NCBI GenBank assembly: GCA_038206355.1
Contig: JBBRAY010000014.1
Coordinates: forward strand, 12,994 to 76,993
DNA: 64,000 bases
Direction of reading: 5' to 3'
DNA from: JAPLDB01 sp038206355
Lineage (GTDB): Bacteria; Bacteroidota; Bacteroidia; AKYH767-A; 2013-40CM-41-45
The stretch's first letter is position 1. The number at the start of each line of letters is the position of its first letter. A program made the position numbers and the translations under genes. Below the pieces are notes generated by a model. That model worked only from the letters and a program-made list of their open reading frames with translations, did no database searches and was not told where the DNA came from. This document shows positions 18,111 to 28,656 of the stretch, one piece after another.

Positions 18111-21100
18111 ATGAAAAAGAACAATTACTTCAAAGGGATTTTAGGATGTCTGCTTTTGTTTTTTCTCTTTGTTAATTTATCAGGTGTTAAAGCCCAGATG
18201 AATGTGACAATCGGTGCAAACAACGGAACGAATTCCACAACCAGTTATCCCTGCCCGATCCAGGATTTTTATTATGCCACACGTGCACAGTATTTATATA
18301 CAGCAACGGAACTCGCCAATGCGGGCATTACCCCCGGCGGACATATTGATTCCATCGGTTGGATAGTAGAGGCCACTACAATTGGAGGGGTTATGCTGCT
18401 GGAGGGCTACACAATTTCGCTTCTCAATACCGGCATAACAACATTGGATCTTGCTATATGGGAACCCGGTGCTGCTACGGTTTATGGTCCGCAGAATTAT
18501 TCATACCCTTCCGGATATGCAGGTAATGTAATGTTCGCAACCTCTCCATTCACTTACACAGGCGGAAACCTGATCATTGAAGTTTGTGGAGGTTTGTCAA
18601 CAGGTGGATATATCAGTAACCCGCAATGCCAGTGGACAACTGCACTTGGATTTAATGCTTCTCACCAGTGGCATCAGGACGGCGCTGATGGTTGTGGAAA
18701 TATTGCAACTACTAATTTTGCAACTGCTGACTATCGTCCCCGCCTGATTATGACCTATACTTGCCCGGTAGGAACCATCACTGCAGGGTTCACAGCAAGC
18801 AACAACAATCCCCCACTCAGTACGCCGGTAAATTTTACTGACCAGAGCTCAAACAATACGATCGGATGGATCTGGGATTTCGGGGATGGAGATACTGCTC
18901 ATTCACAAAATCCTTCTCACAGTTATACTACTGTGGGAACATATTATGTTTCCCTTAGTGCAATAGGTTGTTCATCGTCTGATATGGCTTATGATACCAT
19001 TGTTGTTCAGGGCGCACCTATTGCCATGATCAATCCGTCATCTTTGTCTTCTAACCTTGCCTGCGGAGATTCAGCAACATACCAGATTACCATCAGCAAC
19101 ACCGGAACCGGTGACCTCACATACAGCACAAGCGGATCTTCCAATTCTCAGGTCAGAATGCTTGCACTTACTTATGGAGTAGATCAGTTTTCAGAATACC
19201 CTTCTACAATTGCTGCCATCAACAGCTACTTTACAAATTATGTTCTCACGGATACCAATACAACAAACCCTGTTGCTGTTGCCAACCTTCTTGTAGGCAA
19301 CAATGTTCTTCTTTTACCTGAAGTGGAAAACGGCGTACCTTCCGTTTATAACAGTTGGGCATATGCCATCAACAGCTTTCTGCTCACCGGTGGAACAGTA
19401 ATCGAATGCGGGGCAAGTAATAGTTATGATACCTGTATCAGTACGATTGGTATCTGGAACAGTACAAACTACACTGTGGTTGACGTCGGATTGGGTGGCA
19501 CAAATATGGTTACTGTCGACAGCATTACGCCGCTTACACAGGGACTTTCCGGTTCTTCATTCCCGGCAACAACTGCTTGCTGGGCAAACCAGTGGGGCAA
19601 CAGTGACAAACGCACTGTGGTTTCTTATCAGGGAAAAGATGTCGTTAGCTATCGCAAAGTCGGTGGCGGAAAAGCAATCTTCATCGCCTTTGATTATTAT
19701 GGTACAAGCAACGACACGAAGAAAATTATCGCCAATGCAGTGCAGTGGGGAGGGCAATCAGGACTTCCTTCGTGGATCACTGTTGATCAGAATTCAGGAA
19801 CTGTAACGCCGGCCGGATCTACAATTATGAATGTAACATTTCATGCTACAGGATTACCTGCAGGTACCTACTACGGAATAATTGGCGTGAATACCAATGA
19901 CCCGAACAGTCCTTACATCGCTGTTTCATGTACATTAACAGTAACAGGCGGACCACTGGTTCAATTGTCTGATGCATGTGTTGATTTTGGAACCATTATG
20001 GAAAACACAACAGTTCAACGTATATTTACTTTGACCAATAGCGGTTGCGATTCATTAACTGTTTCAGGAATTACTGCAAGCTTACCGGAGTACACCATTA
20101 CCGGAGTTCCTGCTTTATTGTTGCCGGGCGCTTCTGCACAGGTTACAGTAACTTTTAATCCGACATCAGTAGGTACATTTAATGGAAGCATTACCATAAA
20201 TAATAATGCAGGGGATACAACTTTCTGTCTGAATGGATCTGCAGGCCCTGCTCCGGTAATCAATACCATTACCGGTGTGACCAATACAATTCTTTCCTGC
20301 ACGGGAACTGTTAATTCCAATTTCTCAATCGGTAATACCGGCGGAAGCGATCTCAACTATACCATTACAGGAGTTCCTTCGTGGGCGCAGCTTTCGTCAA
20401 CTAACGGATCTGTTGTTGCTGCGGGATCTGCTACAATCATAGTTACATTTAATGCGGCCGGTCTCAATGACGGCACGTACAATGCAAATATTACCGTTAC
20501 CACCAACGATCCGGTAACACCAACAGTAACCATTGCACTTTCACTTACTGTTGACGGAGATCCTGTGGTTGGTATGTCAGTGCTTTGCTTGAATTTTGCA
20601 CCGATATTTGAAGGCGCAATGTCCAATCAGACATTTACCATCACCAACAGCGGCTGCGATACATTGAATGTATCTTCTCTGATTCCGAGTTTACCGGAAT
20701 ATACAGTGAGTGCAGCACCGGGTAATATTCTTCCCGGAGGATCAGCAACAATTACTGTTACGTTTCATCCACTTGTTGCCGGAAACTATAATGGCACCTT
20801 GCAAATTCAGAATACAGATAATGATACAACGATTTGTCTGACAGGTGAAGGACTGGTTGCACCGCACATCAATCCGAATTCAACTTTCAGCGTTTCACAC
20901 AACGTGCCGGCATGTAATGCAACAGACACAACTTCTTTTACAATTTCAAATACCGGCGGAAGCGACCTTAACTTTAATATCACAGGAGTTCCTTCTTGGG
21001 CTTCTCTTTCTGCCACTAGCGGAACAGTGCCTGCATCAAGTTCCCAGATTATAACTATAACTATGAGTTCCGGAATATTTGCCGGCGGCACACAAACGGC

Positions 21101-22166
21101 TAACTTGACGATTGCTTCCAACGATCCTGTTACACCATCTGTGATCTGTGCCTTGAGTATGCTTGTCGGATCTAATCCGTGTTTTACAGCACAAGGTACC
21201 ATTGATGCATGTACAGGTATAGGAACATTCACGTCAACTATAATTGTTAACGCACCAACATCATGGACGTGGGATTTCGGCGATGGAGGAACTGCAACCA
21301 CGGCCAATCCGATTCACCAGTTTGGTGCACCTGCAGGAACAGCGATCACGGTTTTAGCTATTGGTTGCACAGGCGGCGGATGTGATACACAATACGTTTC
21401 TCTCACTATGCCTTTGGTAACAGGTCCTGCGGCAGCAGCATGTTTACCGCAAACTCTCGATCCGGGCACTGCGGGTAGCCTTGGAATTGGAATTACACAC
21501 TTCCAGCTTGCTTCAATTAATAAGAATAGCCAGAATGCAGCTGCGAATTATCAGAATTTTACTTGCACAGATACCACAACGCTTACCTGTGGAATGTCAT
21601 ACAATTGGGCGATCACTACCGGACAGACGTATGAGGAAACCGTTAGAGCTTATATTGACTTTAACAATGACGGAGTTTTCGACCCGGGCGAATTGGTATT
21701 CGGAGATTCTGCTGTGGTATTTAATCACACAGGCACCACAGTAACAATGCCGGCTCAGCCTCCGGTATTGGGTACTGCCTTGAGAATGCGCGTTGAAAGT
21801 GAGTACTCCGGAAATCCTGTTCCTAATGGTTGTATTGATCTATTATATGGGCAGTGTGAAGACTACACTGTGTTCATGCAATGTGTAGTTGGTATTGATG
21901 GAATTGCATCAGCAACATCATTAAATATTTACCCAAATCCATTTAATAAGAACACGACAATTGAATACTCATTGAACAGTGCACAGGCTGTTACAGTGGA
22001 AATATTAAATGCATTGGGAGAAAAGGTAAATACTTTGGTGTCCTCGGAAGTGCAGACAGCCGGCAAGCATGCATATCATTTTAGCGAAGCATCAGCTGGC
22101 ATCTACTTTGTAAAACTCACTGTTGGCGAAACATTCACTTTACAGAAGCTCGTGAAGATGCATTAA
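18111..22166 (+). CDS. Large T9SS-secreted protein with PKD, Ig-like and GEVED domains
   Basis: The ATG at 18111 gives a signal peptide (FKGILGCLLLFFLFVNL) and 1351 aa; the frame opens earlier but lacks a signal there. In order: an N-terminal jelly-roll-like region; a PKD domain (WIWDFGDGDTAHSQNPSHSY); a region around residues 370-530 that may be a ThuA-like fold; alternating ASH-type (VDFGTIMENTTVQRIFTLTN) and BACON-type Ig-like modules; a second PKD; a GEVED domain (VRAYIDFNNDGVFDPGELVF); and a type A sorting domain from LNIYPNPFNK. It is predicted to be a multi-domain surface or extracellular protein, perhaps adhesive. No catalytic motif was recognised. Confidence 0.88.
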   Translation: MKKNNYFKGILGCLLLFFLFVNLSGVKAQMNVTIGANNGTNSTTSYPCPIQDFYYATRAQYLYTATELANAGITPGGHIDSIGWIVEATTIGGVMLLEGYTISLLNTGITTLDLAIWEPGAATVYGPQNYSYPSGYAGNVMFATSPFTYTGGNLIIEVCGGLSTGGYISNPQCQWTTALGFNASHQWHQDGADGCGNIATTNFATADYRPRLIMTYTCPVGTITAGFTASNNNPPLSTPVNFTDQSSNNTIGWIWDFGDGDTAHSQNPSHSYTTVGTYYVSLSAIGCSSSDMAYDTIVVQGAPIAMINPSSLSSNLACGDSATYQITISNTGTGDLTYSTSGSSNSQVRMLALTYGVDQFSEYPSTIAAINSYFTNYVLTDTNTTNPVAVANLLVGNNVLLLPEVENGVPSVYNSWAYAINSFLLTGGTVIECGASNSYDTCISTIGIWNSTNYTVVDVGLGGTNMVTVDSITPLTQGLSGSSFPATTACWANQWGNSDKRTVVSYQGKDVVSYRKVGGGKAIFIAFDYYGTSNDTKKIIANAVQWGGQSGLPSWITVDQNSGTVTPAGSTIMNVTFHATGLPAGTYYGIIGVNTNDPNSPYIAVSCTLTVTGGPLVQLSDACVDFGTIMENTTVQRIFTLTNSGCDSLTVSGITASLPEYTITGVPALLLPGASAQVTVTFNPTSVGTFNGSITINNNAGDTTFCLNGSAGPAPVINTITGVTNTILSCTGTVNSNFSIGNTGGSDLNYTITGVPSWAQLSSTNGSVVAAGSATIIVTFNAAGLNDGTYNANITVTTNDPVTPTVTIALSLTVDGDPVVGMSVLCLNFAPIFEGAMSNQTFTITNSGCDTLNVSSLIPSLPEYTVSAAPGNILPGGSATITVTFHPLVAGNYNGTLQIQNTDNDTTICLTGEGLVAPHINPNSTFSVSHNVPACNATDTTSFTISNTGGSDLNFNITGVPSWASLSATSGTVPASSSQIITITMSSGIFAGGTQTANLTIASNDPVTPSVICALSMLVGSNPCFTAQGTIDACTGIGTFTSTIIVNAPTSWTWDFGDGGTATTANPIHQFGAPAGTAITVLAIGCTGGGCDTQYVSLTMPLVTGPAAAACLPQTLDPGTAGSLGIGITHFQLASINKNSQNAAANYQNFTCTDTTTLTCGMSYNWAITTGQTYEETVRAYIDFNNDGVFDPGELVFGDSAVVFNHTGTTVTMPAQPPVLGTALRMRVESEYSGNPVPNGCIDLLYGQCEDYTVFMQCVVGIDGIASATSLNIYPNPFNKNTTIEYSLNSAQAVTVEILNALGEKVNTLVSSEVQTAGKHAYHFSEASAGIYFVKLTVGETFTLQKLVKMH

Positions 22167-22186
22167 GCATAATATTTTTAAATTTG

Positions 22187-22217
22187 AAAAAAGGCAGTCG
22201 TAATGGTTGCCTTTTTT
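22187..22217 (+). terminator. Intrinsic terminator after the large T9SS gene
   Basis: AAAAAAGGCA and TGCCTTTTTT pair around an 11-nt loop and end in a T run, 20 bp after the stop at 22166. The symmetry also allows function on the minus strand. Confidence 0.85.
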
Positions 22218-22315
22218 ATATGCTTCTGTTAGTAGGCGTATGATCGCTATTCGCTGGACTGGTGTTTTTTTAACCCCATTAATGAGGTTCGGATAATAAA
22301 ATTGATCTTGTTCCT

Positions 22316-22332
22316 CCCTTCACTTTGAAGGG
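22316..22332. repeat. Short CCCTTC/GAAGGG hairpin repeat
   Basis: CCCTTCACTTTGAAGGG forms a 7-bp perfect stem with a 3-nt loop between two T9SS genes. Its arms resemble the larger CCCTTCC/GGAAGGG hairpin inside polA at 48589-48612. A near-perfect inverted repeat, AACCCCATTAATGAGGTT, lies at 22272-22289. Confidence 0.5.
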
Positions 22333-22437
22333 TCACTTATTTTTATTTGACCACATCCTGAAATGTTCTAATTTCACTAATTGAATTGATCAGTTTCGGT
22401 CTGGTTATTATTTTGGGAAACACTTAAATTAAATCTG

Positions 22438-24117
22438 ATGAAAAAAATATTTTTACTCCTCACTTTTCCGATTTGTGTTCATGCAAGCGTAATTTGTGTT
22501 GATGATAATAATGCTGCAACACAGAATGGTAGTAGCCAGTATCCCTATAGCAGCATTCAGATGGCAATTACGAATGCTGCTGACTTTGACACCATAAAAG
22601 TTGCAGCAGGTTCATATACCAGTATCAATAACATGGGCAAACCGCTTACATTTCTTGGCGGTTACCAGGGTGGAACCACGGCATCATATAATGCAGGCAC
22701 CGGTGGAAATTTTTCCACGAGAACGCCGGATCCGGCACTCACGAAAATAAATGCGGGAATTGACAGCATCGGAGTTAACCTTACCCGTTTTACCTTTGAT
22801 CCGTTTCGATTGTTGTTCGATAATTTTACCGTGAGCAATAAAATGAAAGGGATTGTATGTGACGTTGAAGTTTCATGGCCTCCTGTTGACAGTGTGACAA
22901 TATCGAATAATATAATTGAAGACAATGGACAGGCCGGTATCACAAGTTACGGAGCGGGAATTTTTCTTGCCGGCAACCATCAGCAAGTACTTAATAATAT
23001 AATCAGGAATAACCGGGGTGGAAGGGGCCCCGGCATCTCTGGAAATTTTTCAACGGATTCTGTTACGATAGATGGTAACCGAATTGAAAACAATACAGGA
23101 TATGATGATCATGCCGGCGGAATTTACCTGGGCGGTTTTGTTGTTCTTACACATAATATAATTTCAGGAAATCATCTGCAGAACAGCTACGGCTGGGGTG
23201 GCGGTGTTTTAATACTGGGGGTTGCGCACATGTCATTCAATATTATTAAAGATAATTTTTGCCCGAGCTACGGTGGTGGCGTTTTTGTTGATGAAGGCGG
23301 AGTTGCATACATGGACCATGAGTTGATTTACAGAAATACGACTTCCTATAACGGAATTGGCGGAGCCGGTGTGGCATTGGATAATGGTACCAATGGCTCA
23401 TCTTATGTTTACATGACCAACTGCACTGTTGCAAATAATTTTTCACCCGATAGTTCAAGCGGGAATGCCGTGTTTGTTGATGTCAGCTCATTTTGTACTG
23501 TTAAGAATTGTATTATGTATGGCAACGGACACGATTTTTTTGAATCAAACGGAAGCACCATTACAGTAACGTTTACACTCAACCAGGATGGCAAGGCAGG
23601 CCTGGGTAATTTTATAGCAAACCCTTTATTTTATGATTCTTTAAATGGCGACTTCCATCTTAAATCACGCGGCGGGAGATTCAATCCTTCCATTCAATCA
23701 TGGGTTATTGATAGTGTTCATAGTCCTGCCATTGATGCCGGCGACTCAACTTCTTCCTTTGCAAGTGAACCCTCGCCGAATGGAAACAGAATCAATTTAG
23801 GTTGCTATGGTAATACTCCGGAAGCGTCAAAAACATTTGCAACAGGGATCGAAGATTTAATAAATGAAAATGCTGAAGTGATAGTATATCCGAATCCATC
23901 GAATGGAAAGTTTTTGGTATTTAACCGGAACTACAATATTAAAGAAATTGAAGTTTACGATTTTATCGGAGCGAAAATTATGACTGTTAAATCAAACGCC
24001 GGATTAGGACAGTCACAAATGGAATTGGATTTTACGCATCTCAGCGAAGGGATTTATTTTCTTCTTGTTCAAACAGAAAAATTTGTAACGTCAAAGAAAA
24101 TTATTCTTGCAAGATAA
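22438..24117 (+). CDS. T9SS-secreted right-handed parallel beta-helix protein
   Basis: The 559-aa protein has a signal peptide (MKKIFLLLTFPICVHA) and begins like DUF1565/polysaccharide-lyase-type helices (GSSQYPYSSIQMAITNAADF). Residues about 140-400 are repeating Asn/Gly-rich coils such as SVTIDGNRIENNTG, LGGFVVLTHNIISGN and VLILGVAHMSFNIIKDN, the pattern of a right-handed beta helix. It ends with a sorting domain from VIVYPNPSNGKF and GIYFLLV. Such proteins bind or cleave polysaccharides. No catalytic residues can be pointed out, so enzyme activity is open. Confidence 0.85.
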   Translation: MKKIFLLLTFPICVHASVICVDDNNAATQNGSSQYPYSSIQMAITNAADFDTIKVAAGSYTSINNMGKPLTFLGGYQGGTTASYNAGTGGNFSTRTPDPALTKINAGIDSIGVNLTRFTFDPFRLLFDNFTVSNKMKGIVCDVEVSWPPVDSVTISNNIIEDNGQAGITSYGAGIFLAGNHQQVLNNIIRNNRGGRGPGISGNFSTDSVTIDGNRIENNTGYDDHAGGIYLGGFVVLTHNIISGNHLQNSYGWGGGVLILGVAHMSFNIIKDNFCPSYGGGVFVDEGGVAYMDHELIYRNTTSYNGIGGAGVALDNGTNGSSYVYMTNCTVANNFSPDSSSGNAVFVDVSSFCTVKNCIMYGNGHDFFESNGSTITVTFTLNQDGKAGLGNFIANPLFYDSLNGDFHLKSRGGRFNPSIQSWVIDSVHSPAIDAGDSTSSFASEPSPNGNRINLGCYGNTPEASKTFATGIEDLINENAEVIVYPNPSNGKFLVFNRNYNIKEIEVYDFIGAKIMTVKSNAGLGQSQMELDFTHLSEGIYFLLVQTEKFVTSKKIILAR

Positions 24118-24140
24118 ATTTGCGCATGCACTGTTGGCCT

Positions 24141-26672
24141 TTACTCAATTATCAGTTTAGCCCGGTACTGTTTCTCATTGACGGATACCACTGCAAAATA
24201 AATTCCTGAAGAAAGTGAATGCACGTCCACTTCATTTGTAAGTGCGTTGTTCACTAACGATAGACAAACCTGCAAAACTTTTTCGCCTGTAACATTATAC
24301 ACTGTTAATTCTCCGGCGATATTTCCTTTATCAGCTACAATGAATCTGATTTTGTCTTTTGATGGGTTTGGATAAATCTTTAATCCGTCACCCGCATTTT
24401 CATGAAATGCAATTCCTGTTTGCGTCATGTCCCCGACCTTCATTCCATTTCCAAAACTACTCACCCATATTTTAGTGCTGTCATACGGATTAAAAAAAAT
24501 ACGGTGCGGTTGCCGGAAAATATAACTCAGTACCGGTTGAAATGTCGGGGCTGAGGAATTGATGTCGGTACTCACCAGCAGACCATCTGTTTCAGTAGCC
24601 ACAAAAAGTTGATTCGCATTTGCCGGATTAAACGTAACTGAAGTAACCCCTTCAATCGAATTCAATCTTATCCAGGTAATTCCCCTGTCAGTCGTTTTGT
24701 ATAAGCCCCCGAGTCCGTTCGGCGGACCACCCCAGCCATTGTATGCACCGGCGTACCAGGTATTCTGCGCAGCATCATTCGGGTCGGCAACCACATCCTG
24801 CGTCCAGTAAAATAAATTCGCATCACTCCGGTCGCTCCATTGCTGTGAAACAGGATTGTAAATAAACACACCTGAACTTTGTGTAAATACACCATTCGGA
24901 TTTCTTCTTGCACTAAATGAACAGAGTACTGATCCGTCATTCAATACCTGTATGTTTCCCGGATGTCCTTCCGTTCTTGGTGGTTGCGTAAGGCGTGTCC
25001 ACGTTGATGCCGCACCAAGATTGATGTCATTGGAAATCCAGATACCGCCCAGGTTTGCGCTGTTGTTCACCACACTTGCATACATGCGGTTTGCATTTCC
25101 GGGATCGGTTGCAATCCAGTAAACAGGATGTAAAAAGTTGTGAAGCTCCTGCCACGTGCTTCCGTCATTGGTGCTGAATAAAACTTTACCTGTTGCATTG
25201 GCACCGTCCAGAATATTATCCTGGAGCCGCGTACTCTGATACATATCATGGATGGAAGATGTAGCGGCATACAAGGTACTGTTCGATATATTTTTTGCAA
25301 AACGATAAGCTGTATTTGTGTTAATGCCTGTGTAATTAAACGACCACGTTTCACCGCCGTCATCACTTCGTACTGCTGTAATATCACTGTAAGCACTCAG
25401 CAGATGAGTCTGATCAAGCCAGAAAATCTGCCAGCAGGTAGTGTTCTCTATTCCGCTGCTGTGATAGTATTGAAACTGCGGTGAATTATTTCCTGCCGGA
25501 TGCTGATCTCCTGCATTGAGATATGCCTGCTGCCAGGAAGACCCACCATCGCTCGTCTTATGCACGCATGAGAAATCGGAAATTATTACTTTGGAAGAAT
25601 TAAATCGCGCAACAGAAATTCCAAATACGCATTCCGGAAATCCCCAGCCGTGATCCCCGCCTGAACCACACCATCCCGTTGCAATATTTTGATTTGATGA
25701 AACCTGAAAAACGTGGTTCCACTGATTGTTTATGCTTGTCCACTTCATCACATTCGGTTCACCGAAATCAGTTGAACCTGCCAGATAAGCAGTGCCGGTA
25801 TCATTTGCAGCCATGGCTACATACATCAGAAAATCCTGCGCCATATTAATTCCGGAAATTCTGCTTGTCCAGGAATTGCTGCCATAATCCATGCTGTAAA
25901 TGCCTTGCACAAAATCATAATAGTTGGAACCGACAATACCAACATATATATCCCCCGAAAGTCCGGTCAGAATAAAAAAGCGTGTAACCGTTCCAACCTT
26001 TGCCCCTGCAAAAGAAAATATTTGTTCGCCTGAAGTAATTCCCGAAGATGCATCAGTGTTAAATGATGTCCCTCCATTTGTGCTTACCAGCAATCCGTCA
26101 TTGGTGCCGATATAAATATTTTGCCCGTCAAAGAAAACTCCTCCCACTACTATTCCTGCGCCGGTATTCAAACAGTCATGAATATCAGCAAATGTATTTC
26201 CTCCGTCATTACTTAGAAAAATTGAACCGTAGTAAGAAATGATAACGCGGTCAGGATTGTTGTAGTCGGCATTGATAGTGAAGGTCTCTTCAGTACCATC
26301 GGGATTTCCGGCAAGCACATTCCATGTCAGTCCGCCATCTGTACTTTTCACCGGCACCACAGCGTTGTTGCTGTAATCAATTGTGTATCGGATGCCGGCG
26401 TTATTTGTAAAAACAACTTTGGTATTTATCCCTGCCTGCAATTTTCTGAAGTCACTCTGGTTGTAACTCATTCCATAATCTGACGAATGAAATAGTTCCG
26501 TCATGTCGCAAGCCACATAATATTCATCTTCATTTACCGGATTAATGGCCGGAGAAAATAAGGCGCCACCACCGCCCACACCTCGCGAAGTAAATGATGC
26601 CGGATATTGTGCATTGCATAGCAGTGATACGAATAGCGCAATTGGCAAAATAAGAGTAGTGATTGATTTCAT
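24141..26672 (-). CDS. T9SS-secreted BNR/VPS10-like propeller protein
   Basis: The start is taken at MKSITTLILPIALFVSLLCN (26672), which gives a signal peptide; the frame opens at 26759. The 843-aa protein carries repeated Asp-box-like propeller motifs (SNDGGNTFADI, STDGGLTWNVL, SDDGGETWSF, TTDRGITWIRL), as in sialidase/BNR and sortilin-type propellers. It ends in a type A sorting domain (LKIYPNPSKD, SSGIYFAVV). It is a large surface beta-propeller, possibly glycan or protein binding; catalytic sialidase residues were not identified. It converges with the beta-helix gene, leaving only 23 bp between stops. Confidence 0.85.
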   Translation of the reverse strand: MKSITTLILPIALFVSLLCNAQYPASFTSRGVGGGGALFSPAINPVNEDEYYVACDMTELFHSSDYGMSYNQSDFRKLQAGINTKVVFTNNAGIRYTIDYSNNAVVPVKSTDGGLTWNVLAGNPDGTEETFTINADYNNPDRVIISYYGSIFLSNDGGNTFADIHDCLNTGAGIVVGGVFFDGQNIYIGTNDGLLVSTNGGTSFNTDASSGITSGEQIFSFAGAKVGTVTRFFILTGLSGDIYVGIVGSNYYDFVQGIYSMDYGSNSWTSRISGINMAQDFLMYVAMAANDTGTAYLAGSTDFGEPNVMKWTSINNQWNHVFQVSSNQNIATGWCGSGGDHGWGFPECVFGISVARFNSSKVIISDFSCVHKTSDGGSSWQQAYLNAGDQHPAGNNSPQFQYYHSSGIENTTCWQIFWLDQTHLLSAYSDITAVRSDDGGETWSFNYTGINTNTAYRFAKNISNSTLYAATSSIHDMYQSTRLQDNILDGANATGKVLFSTNDGSTWQELHNFLHPVYWIATDPGNANRMYASVVNNSANLGGIWISNDINLGAASTWTRLTQPPRTEGHPGNIQVLNDGSVLCSFSARRNPNGVFTQSSGVFIYNPVSQQWSDRSDANLFYWTQDVVADPNDAAQNTWYAGAYNGWGGPPNGLGGLYKTTDRGITWIRLNSIEGVTSVTFNPANANQLFVATETDGLLVSTDINSSAPTFQPVLSYIFRQPHRIFFNPYDSTKIWVSSFGNGMKVGDMTQTGIAFHENAGDGLKIYPNPSKDKIRFIVADKGNIAGELTVYNVTGEKVLQVCLSLVNNALTNEVDVHSLSSGIYFAVVSVNEKQYRAKLIIE

Positions 26673-26710
26673 TTGAGAGCGGTTTGAAGTTTGTCGTTTT
26701 TCAGAACATC

Positions 26711-26718
26711 CAAATGTA
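26711..26718 (-). promoter_or_regulatory. -7 promoter box for the BNR propeller gene
   Basis: On the minus strand the bases read TACATTTG, matching TAnnTTTG, about 38 bp before the ATG at 26672. No TTG is present at the expected distance upstream. Confidence 0.4.
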
Positions 26719-26776
26719 AAGAGAAGATTGATATAAAAATTGGAAATCCGGCTAACCACAAAAGAAGGAAATGAAT

Positions 26777-26813
26777 AAAAAAAATCCCGATCACTTTAAG
26801 CCACCGGGATTTT
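26777..26813 (-). terminator. Intrinsic terminator after the 251-aa T9SS gene
   Basis: On the minus strand AAAATCCCG pairs with CGGGATTTT around a 15-nt loop and runs into a T tract, 17 bp after the stop at 26830. Confidence 0.85.
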
Positions 26814-26829
26814 AATATGATGATAGAAA

Positions 26830-27585
26830 TTAATCTTTCAGAATCAACCGCTGTGTAAATTCTGCTTTATCAGATTTACAACGGATCACATAAATTCCTT
26901 TACTCAGCGACGAAAGATCAGCTTTTTGGTGCAGGCCGGTCATTACAAATGATTTTACTGTTACACCAAGCATATTCATCACTGTTACAGTGCAATTTGA
27001 AAATAATGAATTTGCATTGATAGTTATCATTCCTGTTGATGGATTCGGATAAACAGATGTTATTGCTGCGACAGGAGTTTGGCCAACTGATACAGGTCCG
27101 TCGGTTGCACAAAAATCATCGAAGGCAACATTACCCAAGGATTTATGATAAAAGAACCTGACATTGGTTGCTCCCGAATGCAAAGCATATTGGCGATACA
27201 TTCCTGTTGTATTGACAGGATTAATAGTTGCCAAAGGCGAATAGTTGGTCCCGTCAGGTGAATCATAAACGTAGAAGGCGCTCAAAGAATCGGTGCCGTT
27301 TCCTTTCATCCAGAAATTAATGTAAGTGGCTCCGGAAATATTTGGAGTAATCATTGTTGCACTGTCCACTCCGAACTTGTATGAATTAGGGCCACTCAAC
27401 CCTGAACTCTGAGTAGAAGTATAGTAACTGAATGACGAATGGTAGCTGATGATAAAGCCATTGTAAACACCTGATGCTGCAGTTAGTGAATCATAAGCAT
27501 TGAAGTCCTCACATAAAATATTATTCTGTGCCTTCGTTGAATAAGCAGCACAAAAAATAGTAACCAATAGTAGAATTTTTTTCAT
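26830..27585 (-). CDS. T9SS-secreted protein, unknown jelly-roll-like domain
   Basis: The 251-aa protein has a signal peptide (MKKILLLVTIFCAAYSTKA). Its mature part holds ATYINFWMKGNGTDSLSAFY, then SPDGTNYSPLAT and VRFFYHKSLGNVAFDDFCA, the pattern of a concanavalin/MAM-type jelly roll with the common end FDDF. It finishes with a sorting domain (SVYPNPSTGMITI, SKGIYVIRC). A role in surface binding is inferred from the fold alone. A possible -7 box TATCTTCG (one mismatch) lies on the minus strand at 27610-27617. Confidence 0.78.
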   Translation of the reverse strand: MKKILLLVTIFCAAYSTKAQNNILCEDFNAYDSLTAASGVYNGFIISYHSSFSYYTSTQSSGLSGPNSYKFGVDSATMITPNISGATYINFWMKGNGTDSLSAFYVYDSPDGTNYSPLATINPVNTTGMYRQYALHSGATNVRFFYHKSLGNVAFDDFCATDGPVSVGQTPVAAITSVYPNPSTGMITINANSLFSNCTVTVMNMLGVTVKSFVMTGLHQKADLSSLSKGIYVIRCKSDKAEFTQRLILKD

Positions 27586-27755
27586 ATTATATTAATTGTT
27601 TTGAACGTGCGAAGATAGGCGTTAACCCTGATGTAAAAAAGGGATTTTAGAATAGAGGTTTCTTCCCTATTCTAACCATTACTGATAAAATGAACTATTT
27701 GTCCGGCACTTAAAAAATACCGGTCTTGGAAAAAGACTAAAGCAACAATCAAAAA

Positions 27756-28628
27756 TTAATCCTTAAGTATGATTCTTTGCGTGTTTACGGATTTCTCTGA
27801 ACGGAAACGGATGAGGTAAACTCCCTTTGCCAGTGAAGAAAGATCAATTGATTTATCGCCTTTATTTAAATCGGTAAACTGAAATGTCATCATTTCATTA
27901 CCAAGCATATTCAAAACAGTCACCTTACATGAATTAAATAAATAATTGATGCTGCTGATAGAAATGATTCCTTTTGAGGGGTTCGGAAAAATATTGATCG
28001 CATTCTTAACAAAAATGTTTTGAACGTTTATCGGCTGGCAACCCGTGCTTGTATCAACATTGGCGGCTCCCGGAGTAATACATGCACGATGAAAATCTGT
28101 TGAGTCATCACCTGTTCCATTCCCATCAGGATACCTTGAAATTCCAACGAATGCAGTATTCCCTGTATCGCTTTGTGCGAGTGGAATACCATTCCCGCTT
28201 GCATATGGAGAACTGCAGGTGCCTTCATAGCTTACCGCTCCGAAAACAGTTAAGGTATTGTTGTCGCGAAGCGCTACTGCATCAGGAGATCCGTTCTGAA
28301 TCATATTTGTCGCAGGCCCATGAACCATATTGCAATTCGGAACCATTCCGCCGCTGTTGCAAATCACAAAAAATGCACCGGGGGCGAGTGATTGGGCAGG
28401 CAATGGAATCGAATCATAAATACCTCCCGAGGAAAGACTTCCGTTAAAAAGTATGACGGTATAGTCGCCAAGATTTATCGCAGTATTGCCCTTGTTGTAC
28501 AACTCAATAAACTCAGCGCTGTCAGATCCCGGTTGGTCATAATCAATTTCATTGATGCACAGACTTTGTGCATCTGACTTTGTAAATGCAAGCAATGAAA
28601 TGAGAAGTATCGTAAAGGTTTTTTTCAT
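27756..28628 (-). CDS. T9SS-secreted lamin-tail-domain protein
   Basis: The 290-aa protein has a signal peptide and a lamin-tail domain (LTD) at about residues 22-150: LCINEIDYDQPGSDSAEFIE, then LYNKGNTAINLGDYTVILFN and SLAPGAFFVICNSG. LTDs are Ig-like modules frequent in exported bacterial proteins and often accompany nucleases or CotH proteins; here the domain stands almost alone. The C-terminus is a sorting domain (INIFPNPSKGIISI, AKGVYLIRF). Its sorting domain closely resembles that of the 251-aa neighbour, suggesting domain sharing by duplication. Confidence 0.87.
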   Translation of the reverse strand: MKKTFTILLISLLAFTKSDAQSLCINEIDYDQPGSDSAEFIELYNKGNTAINLGDYTVILFNGSLSSGGIYDSIPLPAQSLAPGAFFVICNSGGMVPNCNMVHGPATNMIQNGSPDAVALRDNNTLTVFGAVSYEGTCSSPYASGNGIPLAQSDTGNTAFVGISRYPDGNGTGDDSTDFHRACITPGAANVDTSTGCQPINVQNIFVKNAINIFPNPSKGIISISSINYLFNSCKVTVLNMLGNEMMTFQFTDLNKGDKSIDLSSLAKGVYLIRFRSEKSVNTQRIILKD

Positions 28629-28656
28629 GGATCCTGATATTAGATATTTAGCTTGT

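Noticed and set aside
20807..21307. 166-aa minus-strand frame
   Set aside because: Antisense to Ig-like repeats of the large T9SS gene; long only because the Thr/Val-rich codons lack stops in reverse.
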